A stretch of 41,300 nucleotides of DNA from a virus, in the IMG/VR virus record IMGVR_UViG_3300010885_038679, positions 1-41,300 of that record. One strand, given 5' to 3'. Every line of letters begins with the position of its first letter. The stretch's first letter is position 1. The notes beneath the pieces are model-generated. The model was not told the origin of the DNA. It saw only the letters and a program-made list of their open reading frames with translations, and did not search any database. The translations under genes and the position numbers were made by a program. Below, in pieces: positions 29,675 to 39,123 of the stretch.

Positions 29675-30922
29675 TTAACCTATAAATTCAAATAACTCAA
29701 GCTTACTAATATCCTTGCCGCGCCGTTGGCCAAACTGTTGGTAAAAACTGTAGCAGTCTTTGGCAAGTTTATCTTGGTTCTCAGCAACAGGCTGATTTAA
29801 TCTGGTCAACAAGCGTTGATAATTAGCAACTTCTGTGATATTTAGTTTGTGATCTGTACCTTGTATAAATGCTGAATATTTTGCAGAATAATGATCTAGT
29901 GCTTCCTGACTCAGGCAAGCAAAATTTTGGAACTCTGGATAAGATAAGAAGTTAAAATCTACAGTAATAGGTGTACGCATTTGTGTTCTTAGTTTGCCCA
30001 TGTCTAGTAAGAACTGATCAAAGTTTTGTAAGCTTACTGCATTGATGGTTGTCATAATAAAAATGTGATCCAGGCCAGCTTGATCTAACGTAAACACATT
30101 GTCAAGCCATTGCTGATAATCCATGCCATCACGTAGTATCTCTGCAACATGTCCTGCACTTTCGTTGCTGGTATAGATAGACACATTTTTAATACCTTTT
30201 ACTTTCTCAACGAATCGTTCTAATACAGTTGGTTTTTGGCACATGTTACTGTTGATAGCAATCTTAACTAGAGGATTCTTAGAGCGCACATGATCTAACA
30301 ATGTAAATGTTTCTTCATGCAACAACGGCTCTCCGCCAGTAACGCGAATAATGTCTATGTTATCAATTACACTGTCTAGCCAAGACCAAAACAATGTTAA
30401 GTCAACTGGGGACTCTTTGTATTCATCAGCAGGACGTTGATAATGTTTGCGAGTATCTGTGAAGATGTTGCTGTATGTTCCGTTGACTCGTATATCATTT
30501 AACCACTGACTACTAAAGTCAGCATTACAATAGGAGCATCCCAAATTGCAAGTCTTTTGAAACGCAAGTTCTAACACACGTGGTTTAAAGTTTGTTGCAG
30601 GGTAAAAATATTCTACTGCATCTAAATGATCAGGGTAGTTGCCACTCTTAATGTGTCGGTCGCTTGTTAGCCCTTGTTCTTCTAGTTTCCAGCAATAGCC
30701 ACACGCATCCGGCTTTTCACCATTGAGCATACGACTTTGCTGTTCTCTCTTGACAGGTGTGTTATAAAAAGTCTCAACTGTATTACCAACATCATGAAAT
30801 GGATTATGGTGGCAACTGGCAATCTTACCATTGTATAACCAAATGGTAGCTTCGTGAAACTTGGCCATACAAAACGTAGGGCTAGTTTCTTTAATCAATT
30901 GGTGCAGTTTAATTGTGTCCAT
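29675..30922 (-). CDS. Radical SAM protein, array member 1 (SCHH type)
   Basis: About 415 residues. The core motif is TCNLGCSYC (C125, C129, C132), followed by IRVTGGEPLLHEE. Before it lies an N-terminal cysteine module (C18; SCHH with C37; CGYCW with C74, C77) typical of twitch-domain radical SAM proteins placed N-terminally, probably for an auxiliary cluster. The C-terminus ends QRRGKDISKLELFEF, a motif seen in all seven members. The ATG at 30922 is preferred over TTG at 30928. It overlaps member 2. Substrate unknown. Confidence 0.88.
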   Translation of the reverse strand: MDTIKLHQLIKETSPTFCMAKFHEATIWLYNGKIASCHHNPFHDVGNTVETFYNTPVKREQQSRMLNGEKPDACGYCWKLEEQGLTSDRHIKSGNYPDHLDAVEYFYPATNFKPRVLELAFQKTCNLGCSYCNADFSSQWLNDIRVNGTYSNIFTDTRKHYQRPADEYKESPVDLTLFWSWLDSVIDNIDIIRVTGGEPLLHEETFTLLDHVRSKNPLVKIAINSNMCQKPTVLERFVEKVKGIKNVSIYTSNESAGHVAEILRDGMDYQQWLDNVFTLDQAGLDHIFIMTTINAVSLQNFDQFLLDMGKLRTQMRTPITVDFNFLSYPEFQNFACLSQEALDHYSAKYSAFIQGTDHKLNITEVANYQRLLTRLNQPVAENQDKLAKDCYSFYQQFGQRRGKDISKLELFEFIG

Positions 30923-32264
30923 GATCAACTATAATGTTTCGCAGGTCTTCAAATTCGGGAAATACCTGGTAAAAGTCTTCGCCACGTTTCATATCTAACC
31001 ATTGGTTCTTATCCCAATATAATTTCCACTCTGGGTCTGGTTCTTGGTTAAGCAAGTTTAGCACACTTTCAAATCCATTAATACAAAAGACTGGGTCGAG
31101 TACACTACTAAATTCATCATAGTACCAATGTTTATTTTTACGGTTTTCGAATGTTGGTTTAAAACTCTTTACCCAGTTAATGTGGTCAGTGTATAACACT
31201 CGCAATTTTTCTTTATGATGCTCTGGTAAACTTTTAACATTGTAAGCGGGCGGCCCAAACAACAAGTTTACATTTAAGTCATATGGTCCAATATATTTCT
31301 TTTCAACCCATTCGCGATGAAAGTCCAATACGTTATACACATTCATAATACTAACCGTAGGACTTAACAAGAAACGTATGTGTGGCACTTCATCGATCAT
31401 ACGCTGTCTATTTTCGACTACTTTGGCCCAACTAATGTTCTTTCTAATGTACTCGCCCTTTTCATGACTTCCGTCTAGGCTGGCACCAATGCTAACATTC
31501 TTAAATTGCTTCCAGTATTCAATAACATCAAATTTTGAGTGTGTCAGTTTACTAAAATTTGTGTTGTAGTATAGGTCAACATCAGTACGCCCGGTGTCTA
31601 TTAGAAATTGCAATATCTCATAATGCTGTGGAGTAATCAGCGGTTCGCCGCCGGCAAAATAGATACGCTTTACTGTTGTTAAGTTTCCTTTTAGTTCATC
31701 TACTGTTACATTAGCACTGGTAAATTGTATTGGTTGCGCTAGCTTATATTTCTTTTCTGGAAATTGAGTTATATACTCTTTTTCTTCAGGATACCAACTG
31801 GTACTATAGTGAGAAAAGCATGTGCGGCAACGTAAATTGCAAGTGTTATCAAATCTAATATCAATGTAATGTATAACTGGCTCTTCAACTGTATGTTCTT
31901 CTGTTATTGCATTACGAACGTATTCTTCTGCACCACTCCATTCGTGCATCCACTCTAGCATACCATGTCGCATACTTCGAGTATCAATTTCTTCATTCAT
32001 CCAACAACGTTCGCATTGTTTGTTTTTTACGCCTGCACTTAAATCTCGACGCATTTCTACAAAGTTTTGATGATTGTAAGTTTCTTTGAGTGGTACGCCG
32101 GCAACGATATCTGGGGCAAATTTATTGTTGCCAGCATTTTGTATACAGCAAGCACTTAGCTTATTGTTTGTATCAATGTAATAAGAAAAGAAAGGGGCAG
32201 GACAAAACGTTCCGTTGTTCTTTATTGCATTCCATTCTTCATCTGTAAAAATTTTCTTTGTCAT
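30909..32264 (-). CDS. Radical SAM protein, array member 2 (CPAPFF type)
   Basis: A 451-residue protein. N-terminal module FCPAPFFSYY (C21), ACC (C39, C40) and CERCW (C84, C87). Core TCNLRCRTC (C142, C146, C149) and IYFAGGEPLI. It ends KRGEDFYQVFPEFEDL. Its first 80 bases are almost identical to those of member 3 although the rest has diverged. It overlaps both neighbours. The N-terminal cysteines probably hold an auxiliary iron-sulfur cluster, as in SPASM/twitch proteins. Confidence 0.88.
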   Translation of the reverse strand: MTKKIFTDEEWNAIKNNGTFCPAPFFSYYIDTNNKLSACCIQNAGNNKFAPDIVAGVPLKETYNHQNFVEMRRDLSAGVKNKQCERCWMNEEIDTRSMRHGMLEWMHEWSGAEEYVRNAITEEHTVEEPVIHYIDIRFDNTCNLRCRTCFSHYSTSWYPEEKEYITQFPEKKYKLAQPIQFTSANVTVDELKGNLTTVKRIYFAGGEPLITPQHYEILQFLIDTGRTDVDLYYNTNFSKLTHSKFDVIEYWKQFKNVSIGASLDGSHEKGEYIRKNISWAKVVENRQRMIDEVPHIRFLLSPTVSIMNVYNVLDFHREWVEKKYIGPYDLNVNLLFGPPAYNVKSLPEHHKEKLRVLYTDHINWVKSFKPTFENRKNKHWYYDEFSSVLDPVFCINGFESVLNLLNQEPDPEWKLYWDKNQWLDMKRGEDFYQVFPEFEDLRNIIVDHGHN

Positions 32265-33553
32265 TTTCTTATACTTTTATTGTTAGGTGTGTTTACTATC
32301 AAATCAATGTATTCGGGAAATATTTTAGAGAAGTCCTCATCCCTATGCTGATCTAGCCATTGATTTTTTTCCCAATGTTTAGCCCAATTTGAATCACTGT
32401 CTTGCTGTAATAGTTTTATAGCATTTTCAAATCCGTTTATACAAAATTTAAAATTGCTAGATGTGTCATTTAAGTCACGGTCGAAAGAGTTAATCCACGC
32501 AATGTGTTCTGTATATATTTCTTCTAACTTTTTCTTGTGGTGGCTGGGTAAATTTTTAATATGATATTGCAGAGGAAAAGTTAGAATGTTAATACTAAGA
32601 TCGTAAGGACCTATATATTTCTTTTCCACCCACTCTCGGTGCAAATCTATCAGATTGTAAGCATTCAATAGACTTATTGTTGGACCTAATAAAAATTTCA
32701 CATGTGGTACTTCAACAATCATACGTTCTCTGTTAGCAACAACCTTTGTCCAACTGATGTTTTTTCGAATATATTCGCCTCGTTCATAACTACCATCTAA
32801 ACTTGCTACTACACAAACAACCTTAAATTTTTTCCAATAGTCAATGACATCATAAACAGAATGTGTTAGCTTACTGAAATTTGTAGTGTAATACAAGATT
32901 ACGTCGGTTCTTCCAATTTCAATTAAGTAGTCTAGTATTTCATAATGCTGTTGATTGATTAATGGCTCGCCGCCAGCAAAGTATATTCTTTTTACAGTAG
33001 TCAGATGTTTTTTTAAATCGTCAATTGCAACGTTTGCCTTTATAAATTGCTCATGCGCCATTACATGCCCGTTGGTTTGTTCCACATACAGTTTTTCCTC
33101 AGGATACCAAGTACTGCTAAATTTAATGCCGCATGAGCGACAGCGCAAATTACAAGTGTTATCAAATCTTATATCCATAAAATATATTACAGGATCATCA
33201 ATGCTACCGTCATCGTCGATTACACTTCTGACCTGCTCTTCTGAATGTTCCCAGTCATTCATCCAGCTTAACATTGTTTGACGATATGATTCTATTCCAA
33301 TATCCTCCAGTTTCCAGCACGAATTACATTGTTTATTTTTTACACCATTGACTAAATCCTGTCTTAGTTCTTTGAAACTGTGACTATTGTATGTTTCTTC
33401 TAAGGTAGTTATTTTACTGGAAGTGTCATGCTGACAACATGCACCTAGATTATTAGTTGGATCAACAAAGTAGGAAAAGAAAGGGGCAGGACAGAACGTT
33501 CCGTTGTTCTTTATTGCATTCCATTCTTCATCTGTAAAAATTTTCTTTGTCAT
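32261..33553 (-). CDS. Radical SAM protein, array member 3 (CPAPFF type)
   Basis: About 430 residues from the ATG at 33553 (MTKKIFTDEEW), which overlaps the upstream stop (ATGA). N-terminal module C21, C39, C40 and CNSCW (C76, C79). Core TCNLRCRSC (C134, C138, C141), then IYFAGGEPLI. It ends HRDEDFSKIFPEYIDL. It is the closest paralog of member 2, arising by tandem duplication, and the DNA here is more AT-rich than in member 2. Confidence 0.88.
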   Translation of the reverse strand: MTKKIFTDEEWNAIKNNGTFCPAPFFSYFVDPTNNLGACCQHDTSSKITTLEETYNSHSFKELRQDLVNGVKNKQCNSCWKLEDIGIESYRQTMLSWMNDWEHSEEQVRSVIDDDGSIDDPVIYFMDIRFDNTCNLRCRSCGIKFSSTWYPEEKLYVEQTNGHVMAHEQFIKANVAIDDLKKHLTTVKRIYFAGGEPLINQQHYEILDYLIEIGRTDVILYYTTNFSKLTHSVYDVIDYWKKFKVVCVVASLDGSYERGEYIRKNISWTKVVANRERMIVEVPHVKFLLGPTISLLNAYNLIDLHREWVEKKYIGPYDLSINILTFPLQYHIKNLPSHHKKKLEEIYTEHIAWINSFDRDLNDTSSNFKFCINGFENAIKLLQQDSDSNWAKHWEKNQWLDQHRDEDFSKIFPEYIDLIVNTPNNKSIRK

Positions 33554-34764
33554 TTGAACAATGGTTCCATCCATTCAGTAAACTCAAGTGGTAATATGTC
33601 TAGTATGTCTTCGCCACGTACTTCGTCATGTTGTCTGAACTTTGTATATAATCTTGTTAGATCTTTTGTATTAGGTAATGCACTATTCATATGATTTACC
33701 AGGCCCGTTACTACATCTGGATTTTCAGATCCGAAACTGCTGGACTTTAGTTTGTCTTCAATCATGTCTTTAATACGGTCTGGTATGGCCCACATAGTCA
33801 TGTGTTCTGGACTATGAATCAGGTTGTACCAAATTTGGAACTCGTGTGTATTTTCTTTAATCCAAGCTGTAAACTCTGGAATGTACCAAGCATTCAGCCA
33901 GCCAATTGTGTGGCTAACTGAAATATTTGTGTTATCTAGCAGTCCTTCTTGTTTCATCTTGCTGTAGGCCAGTATGTTTTCTTTTACTTCGTCCCACTTA
34001 CCAGGATGACGCAAGTAGTTATACATACTACCCATACCGTCAATGCTTAAACCAAGGCCAACACTCTTAAAATTATCGTTTAGGAATTTAACACGTTCGC
34101 CTGCAAAGATTGTAGCATTGGAGCTCATAGAAATATCAATGTCTTGACTGCGGCCGCTGGCAACTAGTTCTTGCCAAATATCGTTCCACTGTTGAATGTA
34201 AAATGGTTCACCGCCAACAATTTCCAAACGCTCTACTGTGCCCATCCACTCTTTACGATTCTTCCATAGTAGACCGTTTTTGTCTCCGCTTTGGTTGTGA
34301 ATCATAGTGTAACCATTGTTCCCGAATAGTTCCTTGTGTTCAGCCTGCCAAAGATTACTATGGCTAGGCGTACAACTACGACACTTCAAGTTACAAGCAT
34401 TACTAATAATCATTTGATACTCAGTTGGATTGCTTGGCTCTGCATCAAAATTTACCAATGACTCGTGCGTATCAGTTACATTACGTGTATAGATTTGACG
34501 TTTGCTACGATGTCCATTGCGTTCGTCCATGATACAAGTTTCACAACCTTCTGGCTTTTCGCCATCCCGGAAACCTTGTCGTAATGACTTCATGTAGTCG
34601 CTAGCAAAAATCTCTTTAATAGAGTTTGTTTGTACGTGCATAAACTTTCCATCATTGTCTTTGATGTAGTCTTTAAACAAACAACAAGGGCGCACCTTAC
34701 CATCAGGATCGTTACTAAATCCAGTCCACGGAAGTGTACAATACCACTTATCAGATGCTGTCAT
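33550..34764 (-). CDS. Radical SAM protein, array member 4 (twitch domain)
   Basis: A 404-residue protein. N-terminal WYCTLPWTGFSNDPDG (C9), RPCC (C27, C28) and CETC (C74, C77). Core ACNLKCRSC (C124, C128, C131), followed by LEIVGGEPFY and a second half with GLGLSIDGMGS. It ends EVRGEDILDILPLEFTEW. The N-terminal layout is intermediate between the CPAPFF and SCHH types and is the one most like annotated twitch-domain radical SAM proteins of aquatic phages. Confidence 0.88.
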   Translation of the reverse strand: MTASDKWYCTLPWTGFSNDPDGKVRPCCLFKDYIKDNDGKFMHVQTNSIKEIFASDYMKSLRQGFRDGEKPEGCETCIMDERNGHRSKRQIYTRNVTDTHESLVNFDAEPSNPTEYQMIISNACNLKCRSCTPSHSNLWQAEHKELFGNNGYTMIHNQSGDKNGLLWKNRKEWMGTVERLEIVGGEPFYIQQWNDIWQELVASGRSQDIDISMSSNATIFAGERVKFLNDNFKSVGLGLSIDGMGSMYNYLRHPGKWDEVKENILAYSKMKQEGLLDNTNISVSHTIGWLNAWYIPEFTAWIKENTHEFQIWYNLIHSPEHMTMWAIPDRIKDMIEDKLKSSSFGSENPDVVTGLVNHMNSALPNTKDLTRLYTKFRQHDEVRGEDILDILPLEFTEWMEPLFK

Positions 34765-36115
34765 ACCAACTCACAAATCTCGTATCTAGTACTTCTCTAA
34801 AGTTTTTATTTCTGCGCTGATCAAACTGTTCAATGAATATTTTTAAATCGTTGTGTGCATCTTCTTTGCTAATGTATGCTTCCCAATGGGGATTCTCTTC
34901 TGAAAGTATTGTAATAAGACGCTCAACATGTGCAATCTCAGTATCGTGGCAAAGCGTACGATTGTTAATTAACCACTGCTGGAAGTCGCCTACTAGTTCC
35001 ATACGCATTGCATACGGAATCATTTGTATACGCATAAACACAGGGTAGTGTACAAAATTACAACTAAGCTCTACACGTACCTTGCCATACTTCTTCTTTA
35101 AGTCACTGATCATGTTAAAGTAGTCAATCATTGACCAAATGCCAATGTTGTTGATACTTGTTGTAAAGTTTAGTTTATCAACAATATCAGAAGGGCTTTC
35201 AAGAACCTTGTAAACATTCTTTAACCATACTTCTTTTTCAAATCCATCACGGATATATTCTGTGTGCTCTAAACTGCTTTCGATGCTTGTGTGGATTGCT
35301 GTTTTGAAGCGTCCTGTCTTACTCAATAAACGGTCAAGTATTTCTTCTTTACATACCAGGTTACTGTTAATAGATAGGTCACCGGCAAACTTACCTTCCG
35401 AGAGACGATCCATGAAACGCCAAAAGTTTGGACTCATGGTTGGCTCGCCACCTGTTACACGAATCCATTGTAATGTTTTCTCTAGGTCAGGTAACCATTT
35501 AAAAAATGCTTCGGTATAAGGATTGACTTCGTCATCGCGTATAACATCTTCCGAAGAGTGTGTGCTGTAGCGTGAATCAGTTTTGAGCCCTACATATGGT
35601 CCGTTCTGCTTGATATCGTTTGCCCACTTGCTACTAAAGCTTGGCCCGCAATACGCACAAGCAAGATTGCAAGTGCGATCAAATGCAACTTCAATCATGT
35701 ATGGATCAGCGTTTAGCTGGCGTAACGGTCGCTTAAGGCCGTTTAGCTGGGGTACAGCGTTATCTGTCCAATTTGATAATAATTTTCTTGGTACAGCTTG
35801 TGTCTTGACATACCGATCACTGATACCGCCATTTGCTTCTACCGACCAGCAATAGTTACAACCAGATGGTTGCTCACCATCAAGCATACTTTGTCGCTCT
35901 TTGCGCTTTTGCGGAGTATTGTGTAAGCTACTGGGGTCATTAGGATCTAATTCAATCTTATGGAAGGGGTTGTGATGACAACTTGCTGTTGCACCTTGAT
36001 ACAACCAAATAGTTCCTTCAAACCACTTTGCCCCACAAAAGGATTTACTAACAGGGTCCATGTTTGCTTCTTTAAAGATAGTAAACTGGCGAGTATCGTT
36101 TGTGTTATTATTCAA
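34751..36115 (-). CDS. Radical SAM protein, array member 5 (SCHH type)
   Basis: A 454-residue protein. N-terminal SFCGAKWFEGTIWLYQG (C27), SCHHNPFH (C46) and CNYCW (C86, C89). Core TCNLACAYC (C149, C153, C156), IRVTGGEPTM. It ends QRRNKNFREVLDTRFVSW. Overlaps members 4 and 6. It shares with members 1, 6 and 7 the phrases AKW, SCHHP, GxxSDR and the VTGGEP strand, so these four form one subfamily. Confidence 0.88.
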   Translation of the reverse strand: MNNNTNDTRQFTIFKEANMDPVSKSFCGAKWFEGTIWLYQGATASCHHNPFHKIELDPNDPSSLHNTPQKRKERQSMLDGEQPSGCNYCWSVEANGGISDRYVKTQAVPRKLLSNWTDNAVPQLNGLKRPLRQLNADPYMIEVAFDRTCNLACAYCGPSFSSKWANDIKQNGPYVGLKTDSRYSTHSSEDVIRDDEVNPYTEAFFKWLPDLEKTLQWIRVTGGEPTMSPNFWRFMDRLSEGKFAGDLSINSNLVCKEEILDRLLSKTGRFKTAIHTSIESSLEHTEYIRDGFEKEVWLKNVYKVLESPSDIVDKLNFTTSINNIGIWSMIDYFNMISDLKKKYGKVRVELSCNFVHYPVFMRIQMIPYAMRMELVGDFQQWLINNRTLCHDTEIAHVERLITILSEENPHWEAYISKEDAHNDLKIFIEQFDQRRNKNFREVLDTRFVSWYDSI

Positions 36116-37472
36116 TTGAGTTAATCCAATCCATTAAGTCTGGGAATGCCTTTGCAAAGTCTTTGCCACGACGTTGGTCATACTGTTGATAAAAACTCTT
36201 AAAGTCTTTTTCTAGCTTTTCTCTTCCAAACGCATCCTTGTGAGGGGTCTTAACAACGTCCAAATAATCAATCAATCGTTGTGTTTGATTAAGTTCCATT
36301 TGGTGTAGCAATGGATTGTCCTTGTTCTTATCAAACCATACTTGCAATTTATCCTTTCGAATTTGACGCATTGCATCTGGCATTACTGTAGGACTTTGAA
36401 AACTCGGGAAACGCAAGATGTTCAAAGAAAAGACAGGAAAGTTCTTTCCATATTGTTTTTTAAAGTCTAGCATCCAGTCCAAGAACTCTGGCAAACTTTC
36501 TAAACACAGCAAGTTAATTGTACACATTACATGTAGTGTTTTAAAGTGTCCACTACTGGCAAGCTTGTGCATATTGCCAACCCACTGTTGCCAGTCCAAT
36601 CCATCGCGAATGTATTCTGCTTGAATACCTACTGCTTCATTGCTGGTATAGATTTCTAAATTATCAATGTACTGTGCTTTGTCAACTAACTTGTCAATTA
36701 TTTCATCCTTGCCACCCAAGTTACTGTTAATAGCAAGGCGCATGTTTTTGTTGCGCTTTTCGTTTGTGGTAAACCAATCTAACAATCGCCAAGTATGGGG
36801 ACTCATTAGCGGCTCACCGCCTGTTACACGTAACTCATAAAGTGTACGATGCAAGTCACTTTCCCACCATTTAAAGAACGCTTCAATGTAAGGATTACTT
36901 GGATTGTGATCATATAAGCCAGCAGATTCGTGTAAGTGATTGTAATGCCCGCGTCCGTCTGTGTGCAGATTAATGTAGTTGCCGTTCTTCTTTAGGTCGT
37001 TGACCCATGTTGTACTGAACGCCGGGTTACAATAAGAGCAAGCAAACTGACAAGTACGATCAAACGCAATTTCAAGTGTACGTAAGTTAAAGTCTTCGCG
37101 GTAATCCATTTCTGCGGCAGCTTCTAACAACTGATCATTATAGATAACGCTTTTGTACACGCGGTCACTAATGTTATCACGACCAATGTCTTCTACTTTC
37201 CAGCAGTACTCGCAACCAGATGGGCGTTCGCCATCTTGCATTTGTCTGCGCTCTTCTTTTTTATGGGCTGTATTGTGCAATGCTTTAGGGTTAAACTTAA
37301 CCTCTTGCTCATTAACTTGATGCGGTAACGGGTGATGACAAGAAGTGGTTTGTCCCGACCCTAGCCAAATAGTGGCATTGTACCATTTGGCCAAACACAT
37401 ACTAGGGCTCTTAGAATCTAGTAATGCTTTAATTTGATGATCCGTAGATCTGCCGTCTTTTCTTAGTGTCAT
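36108..37472 (-). CDS. Radical SAM protein, array member 6 (SCHH type)
   Basis: A 454-residue protein. N-terminal SMCLAKWYNATIWLGSG (C26), SCHHPLPH (C45) and CEYCW (C87, C90). Core TCQFACSYC (C141, C145, C148), with Gln in place of the usual Asn after the first Cys, and LRVTGGEPLM. It ends QRRGKDFAKAFPDLMDW. Starts at the base where member 7 ends. Confidence 0.88.
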   Translation of the reverse strand: MTLRKDGRSTDHQIKALLDSKSPSMCLAKWYNATIWLGSGQTTSCHHPLPHQVNEQEVKFNPKALHNTAHKKEERRQMQDGERPSGCEYCWKVEDIGRDNISDRVYKSVIYNDQLLEAAAEMDYREDFNLRTLEIAFDRTCQFACSYCNPAFSTTWVNDLKKNGNYINLHTDGRGHYNHLHESAGLYDHNPSNPYIEAFFKWWESDLHRTLYELRVTGGEPLMSPHTWRLLDWFTTNEKRNKNMRLAINSNLGGKDEIIDKLVDKAQYIDNLEIYTSNEAVGIQAEYIRDGLDWQQWVGNMHKLASSGHFKTLHVMCTINLLCLESLPEFLDWMLDFKKQYGKNFPVFSLNILRFPSFQSPTVMPDAMRQIRKDKLQVWFDKNKDNPLLHQMELNQTQRLIDYLDVVKTPHKDAFGREKLEKDFKSFYQQYDQRRGKDFAKAFPDLMDWINSIE

Positions 37473-39055
37473 TATTTTCTCAGTATATTATATGCTTCTT
37501 CAGCTAGCGTTGTCAATTCCGACAACTCCGGGAAGGTGGTTTCAAAGTTGGTACCGCGTCGGCTATCGTGCTCTTTAAAGAATGCATGAAAGTCTGCTCT
37601 TGCTGATGATAGTTCATCATCATATACTGGTTGATTTGCCCAATCATACAGTCGCTGAACTTTATCAACTTCATAATCTTTGAAACCTTTAAAAGGAGTT
37701 TCTTTTGATTCTAGATGTTCTCTCATAAACGCAATGCTTTCTTCTAACACTTTTAAGTTTTCTTTTGGTAATATTTTTAGACTCAGCCAATTTGGATCCA
37801 TTAACATTGGAACATCAAACCAAATTAACTGACGATTGGTGTTAAACTCTTGGCGTAGTTTTAAAATATTTTTTACATACTCCAGCCATCCTGGTATACT
37901 TAGCGCATTGAATGTTACAATGAAAGTCAAACTGTGCTTTTTGCCTTGCCGCAAGAATTTAGTTACATTGTCATACATAACTTCAAAATCTAATCCATTG
38001 CGAATATATTCTGCTTGCTTGCCCCAGGAGTCCAAGCTACAATAAAGCATGAAGTGATCAATGGCATTGGCATCTTCGAGTGCCGACAAGCTTGTTAAAA
38101 ATTTGTTCCACTGGTCACCTGGCGGACAGCAATTGCTAGTGATGCTTAAATGCAAATTAGGATTGATTGGCTTTTCAAGCACATAGTCAAATACTTTAAA
38201 AGTATTTTTATCCATTAAAGGTTCGCCTCCGGTCATACGGAAAGTTTGTAGTGTTGGATACACTGACGGGAACCAGTCCCAAAATGCTTTTAGATATGGA
38301 TTGTTTGGTCCGTTATCAGGTACCATGTTTGAATCAATCATCCATTGTAGATCGTTATGCTTGCCTCCTGATGGCAGCAAGTACGGACCATGCTTCTCAG
38401 CTTCCTTTTGCCACTCTGTACTAAGATGTGGACTACAGTAAGCACACTTAAAATTACATGCTTGGTTAAAGTTTACTTCAACATATCTAGGTAGCGGATT
38501 GCCACTGTGTCCATCCTTGGCAAGTTCTTGTAGTATACCCGGACGGAAAACATCTTTACTACGATATGCTCTGTCACTTAACTCCTCGCCCGAGTCTTCA
38601 ATGTCCCAACAAAAACTGCACTCCTCCGGACGAACACCATTAAGCATTTTCTTACGCTGTTCTTTTTTGTGTTTTGTATTATGAATAGCACCTGAATCTA
38701 ATGCAATTTCTGCCAAGGGAATATGATGTGCTGGAGGATGATAGCAACTATGAGTTTTTCCTGTAGGAATGTGTAAGCTTACATTGTACCATTTGGCCAA
38801 GCACATGCTAGGTGACACTTGGTTTATAATCTCAAACACCTTGCGAGTGTCTATTGCATAAATGCTTTTGAGGTTGCCGTCGACTGCTACTGCACCGTCA
38901 CCCTTTTTACTATTCACAAGTGCCAACTTTGCCTGTTCACGTTCAGCATCAGACATAAAGGTAACCAGCTTTGGTTCTTTTAATTCACCAATCTTACGCT
39001 TGATGGTGTCCTCGGATATGTATTTTGGACCGCCTACTTTATCAAATATATTCAT
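37472..39055 (-). CDS. Radical SAM protein, array member 7, first gene of the operon
   Basis: About 527 residues from the ATG at 39055. It has an extra N-terminal segment of ~80 residues (charged, ending INQVSPSMCLAKW) not present in the other members, possibly a leader-peptide- or partner-binding region. N-terminal cysteines C85, C104, C146, C149. Core ACNFKCAYC (C200, C204, C207), FRMTGGEPLM. It ends SRRGTNFETTFPELSEL. It is the promoter-proximal gene. The TTG frame to 39088 is rejected, since it runs into a terminator. Confidence 0.88.
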   Translation of the reverse strand: MNIFDKVGGPKYISEDTIKRKIGELKEPKLVTFMSDAEREQAKLALVNSKKGDGAVAVDGNLKSIYAIDTRKVFEIINQVSPSMCLAKWYNVSLHIPTGKTHSCYHPPAHHIPLAEIALDSGAIHNTKHKKEQRKKMLNGVRPEECSFCWDIEDSGEELSDRAYRSKDVFRPGILQELAKDGHSGNPLPRYVEVNFNQACNFKCAYCSPHLSTEWQKEAEKHGPYLLPSGGKHNDLQWMIDSNMVPDNGPNNPYLKAFWDWFPSVYPTLQTFRMTGGEPLMDKNTFKVFDYVLEKPINPNLHLSITSNCCPPGDQWNKFLTSLSALEDANAIDHFMLYCSLDSWGKQAEYIRNGLDFEVMYDNVTKFLRQGKKHSLTFIVTFNALSIPGWLEYVKNILKLRQEFNTNRQLIWFDVPMLMDPNWLSLKILPKENLKVLEESIAFMREHLESKETPFKGFKDYEVDKVQRLYDWANQPVYDDELSSARADFHAFFKEHDSRRGTNFETTFPELSELTTLAEEAYNILRK

Positions 39056-39072
39056 ATGTGCGTACTTAGCAT

Positions 39073-39078
39073 ATTGTA
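39073..39078 (-). promoter_or_regulatory. Possible -10 box of the radical SAM operon
   Basis: TACAAT on the minus strand, 18 bases before the ATG at 39055, but no matching -35 box: the expected position reads GCAATG and lies inside the terminator hairpin. Transcription may need a phage activator, or be readthrough from upstream. Confidence 0.35.
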
Positions 39079-39083
39079 AAAAG

Positions 39084-39108
39084 CACAAAAGGCCGCATTG
39101 CGGCCTTT
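39084..39108 (-). terminator. Rho-independent terminator
   Basis: A perfect 9-bp stem AAAGGCCGC / GCGGCCTTT (39088-39096 with 39100-39108) with a 3-base loop, followed on the minus strand by TTTTGTGCTTTTT. It ends the small-gene group upstream (39124-40892). Confidence 0.88.
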
Positions 39109-39123
39109 GTTAAGATGTATTAC

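Noticed and set aside
29675-39055. Interpretation of the array as a RiPP gene cluster
   Set aside because: No short precursor-peptide frame with a core region was found near the array; the 37-residue protein at 26435 is basic and lacks Cys/Ser/Thr core features. The possibility stays open but is not supported.
36108-39055. A plus-strand coding reading for frames antisense to the radical SAM genes
   Set aside because: They are short, lack ribosome sites and match no domain, whereas the minus-strand frames carry conserved motifs throughout.
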